Positions 6,106 to 7,251 of a stretch of DNA of 7,251 nt are shown here, in pieces; positions within the stretch are counted from its first letter, which is position 1; each line of letters opens with the position of its first letter. Source of the stretch: Oscillospiraceae bacterium (GTDB taxonomy: Bacteria > Bacillota > Clostridia > Oscillospirales > Ruminococcaceae); assembly GCA_017472375.1 (NCBI GenBank), contig JAFUQL010000188.1, positions 1-7,251 of the forward strand. Reading direction: 5' to 3'. The position numbers and the translations under genes are program-made. The notes below the pieces were generated by a model. That model made no database searches and was not told the origin of the DNA. It saw only the letters and a list, made by a program, of their open reading frames with translations.

Positions 6106-7107
6106 TTACGTCCCGGGCCGGGCGTCAAGGTCGGCCCGGGCGGCTTCGGCCGTGCGCACCAGCCAGTCCATGGCCTCCGCCGGCCAGCGCCCTGCGGCGG
6201 TCTCGCCGGTGAGCATCAGGGAGGACGCCCCATCCGCCACCGCGTTGTAGACGTCGCAGACCTCGGCGCGGGTGGGGACGGGGCTGTGGATCATGGAGTC
6301 CAGAAGCTGGGTCACCACCATAAAGGGCATCCCGGCGGCGCGGCACCGGCGGGCGATGTCCTTCTGCACCGTGGGCAGCCGCCACAGGGGCACCGCGTTG
6401 CCCAGGTCGCCCCGGGCGATGACGATCTCATCCGCCGCATCAAAGAAGCTCTCCAGCTGCCGCACGCCGTTCTGATCCTCGATCTTGGCCAGGATGCGCA
6501 CATGGCCTGCGCCTGCCTCGTCCAGTGCGCGGCGCAGCTCCTCCAGATCGGCACGGCTGCGCACAAAGGGCTGCATCACGTCGGTGACCCCGCATTCCGC
6601 GGCCAGCGCCAAATTGGCCCGGTCGGCTGCGGTGAGGGCGGGGCGCGTCCGGTGCAGGTCAAGGCCGGGGGCCTCCAGGCTCTTGCGGGCAGTCAGAGTA
6701 CCGCCCCGCACCACCCGACAGGTGAGCAGCACCTTCGCTTTTGCGGTGACCAGCAGCTCGATGCGCCCGTCATCCAGCAGCAGGGTCTGCCCCGGCTCCA
6801 CCGCATCCACGACCGCCTGCTCTGCAGGGATGTCCCCCTGCCCCAGCGTGACGGTGCTGCCGGCGGTCAGCTCCAGCGGGCGGGGCGGCACGCCGATGCG
6901 CACCTCCGGCCCCTGCAGATCCACCAGCAGGCGGGTGGACACCCCCGCATCCCGGGCGGCGGCGCGGATGAGCCTCAGCCAGTCCCGCTTTTCCGCCAGC
7001 CCGCCGTGGGACAGGTTCAGCCGGATGCCGGTCATGCCGGCCCGGTACATCCTGCACAGGGTCTCCCGGTCGGCGCAGGATGTACCGATGGTGCCGTAGT
7101 ATTCCAT
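6106..7107 (-). CDS. pyk: Short pyruvate kinase-like protein lacking the C-terminal domain
   Basis: A complete 333-residue protein of the pyruvate kinase family, which makes pyruvate and ATP from phosphoenolpyruvate and ADP. Typical enzymes have about 470 or more residues. Here the A barrel and B lid domains are present and the C-terminal allosteric domain is missing. IRLNLSHG (28-35) gives the ATP/K+ site residues Arg29, Asn31 and Ser33. ILAKIEDQNGV (205-215) holds Lys208 and metal ligand Glu210; ARGDLG (231-236) holds metal ligand Asp234; TQLLDSM (266-272), PTRAEVCDV (278-286) and LTGETAAG (299-306) are also typical. The usual DTKGPEIR motif reads DLQGPEVR (63-70), so Thr-Lys is replaced by Leu-Gln. 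The ATG at 7105-7107 has GGAGG (7116-7120) 8 bases upstream; the in-frame extension to 7236 would cross the promoter. The stop is followed by an intergenic gap with no remnant of a lost domain, so the short form looks genuine. Activity is likely but could be altered. Confidence 0.9.
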   Translation of the reverse strand: MEYYGTIGTSCADRETLCRMYRAGMTGIRLNLSHGGLAEKRDWLRLIRAAARDAGVSTRLLVDLQGPEVRIGVPPRPLELTAGSTVTLGQGDIPAEQAVVDAVEPGQTLLLDDGRIELLVTAKAKVLLTCRVVRGGTLTARKSLEAPGLDLHRTRPALTAADRANLALAAECGVTDVMQPFVRSRADLEELRRALDEAGAGHVRILAKIEDQNGVRQLESFFDAADEIVIARGDLGNAVPLWRLPTVQKDIARRCRAAGMPFMVVTQLLDSMIHSPVPTRAEVCDVYNAVADGASSLMLTGETAAGRWPAEAMDWLVRTAEAARADLDARPGT

Positions 7108-7137
7108 GGCGTTCCCCTCCCCTTCACATTCCACCAA

Positions 7138-7166
7138 AGTATAGCACAAATGGGGCGGGGTGGGAA
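7138..7166 (-). promoter_or_regulatory. Promoter of the pyruvate kinase-like gene
   Basis: On the minus strand, TTCCCA (7161-7166) is followed by a 17-base spacer and TATACT (7138-7143), with TG one base ahead of the -10 box (TGCTATACT, an extended -10). Transcription would begin near 7131, giving a leader of about 24 bases holding the Shine-Dalgarno. The box spacing, extended -10 and position all agree. Confidence 0.7.
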
Positions 7167-7203
7167 AGTATGGGGCAGGCTTCACATTTCTTTCGTGGTT
7201 TTT

Positions 7204-7224
7204 CACCCCGGGGTGTGCTATACT
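7204..7224 (+). promoter_or_regulatory. Divergent plus-strand promoter with palindromic operator candidate
   Basis: TATACT at 7219-7224, preceded by TG and one base (TGCTATACT), forms an extended -10 box on the plus strand. Just upstream, CACCCCGGGGTG (7204-7215) is a perfect 12-bp palindrome placed between the -35 and -10 positions, where a repressor would block polymerase. The -35 region (TGGTTT) is poor, as is common with extended -10 promoters. Transcription would start near 7231. Confidence 0.55.
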
Positions 7225-7244
7225 TTTTTGCAACATCTTTCCCC

Positions 7245-7250
7245 GGAGGA
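7245..7250 (+). promoter_or_regulatory. Ribosome binding site of a divergent gene starting beyond the right edge
   Basis: GGAGGA lies at the very end of the window on the plus strand, about 15 bases after the start predicted from the divergent promoter. This predicts a plus-strand gene whose start codon lies a few bases outside the window. No coding sequence of it is visible here. Confidence 0.5.
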
Positions 7251-7251
7251 C

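Noticed and set aside
6106..7107. Frameshifted or truncated pyruvate kinase pseudogene
   Set aside because: All barrel motifs are in one open frame, the SD is good, and the downstream gap shows no remnant of a C-terminal domain in any frame.
7108..7236. In-frame N-terminal extension of the pyruvate kinase-like protein by 43 residues
   Set aside because: It spans the predicted promoter and SD, and the protein already aligns with family members from the ATG at 7107.

Overview
The window is a compact, high-GC bacterial segment. All seven protein genes are on the minus strand and are read from right to left. Strong GGAGG-type ribosome binding sites, a rhodanese-less ThiI beside its own cysteine desulfurase, and GC-rich codons point to a gut Firmicute of the Oscillospiraceae/Ruminococcaceae type, such as the Faecalibacterium, Gemmiger or Subdoligranulum group. 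This placement is an inference from protein style and composition; no rRNA or other marker is present.

Right part (about 7251 to 4571): a divergent promoter region at the right edge drives a short pyruvate kinase-like gene (6106-7107) that lacks the usual C-terminal regulatory domain. It is followed by an AEC-family membrane carrier (5059-6012) and a glyoxalase-fold VOC protein (4619-5008). A strong intrinsic terminator (4571-4601) closes this block. The three genes could form one unit handling pyruvate, organic acids and reactive carbonyls, but that link is only contextual.

Left part (about 4574 to 1): a new promoter partly overlaps the terminator's T-run and starts a second unit. It contains a NifS/NifZ-type cysteine desulfurase (3312-4454), thiI (2048-3244), cinA (683-1990) and a cinA-like gene that runs off the left edge (1-647). 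Desulfurase and ThiI together make a sulfur relay for 4-thiouridine in tRNA. CinA has intact nucleotide pyrophosphatase-type and NMN deamidase domains.

The most unusual item is the partial gene at the left edge. It aligns by eye with the KH and C-terminal deamidase parts of the neighbouring CinA, but the catalytic AESCTGG motif, the Tyr/Lys pair and the GIAGPGG loop are all lost. It looks like a diverged tandem duplicate kept as a pseudoenzyme. Other points of interest are a 13-bp inverted promoter repeat with a 12-bp palindrome at the right edge, a CxxC pair in ThiI, and GC-rich hairpins in two intergenic gaps. No RNA gene, insertion sequence or CRISPR array was seen, and no stretch above 300 bases lacks a gene.
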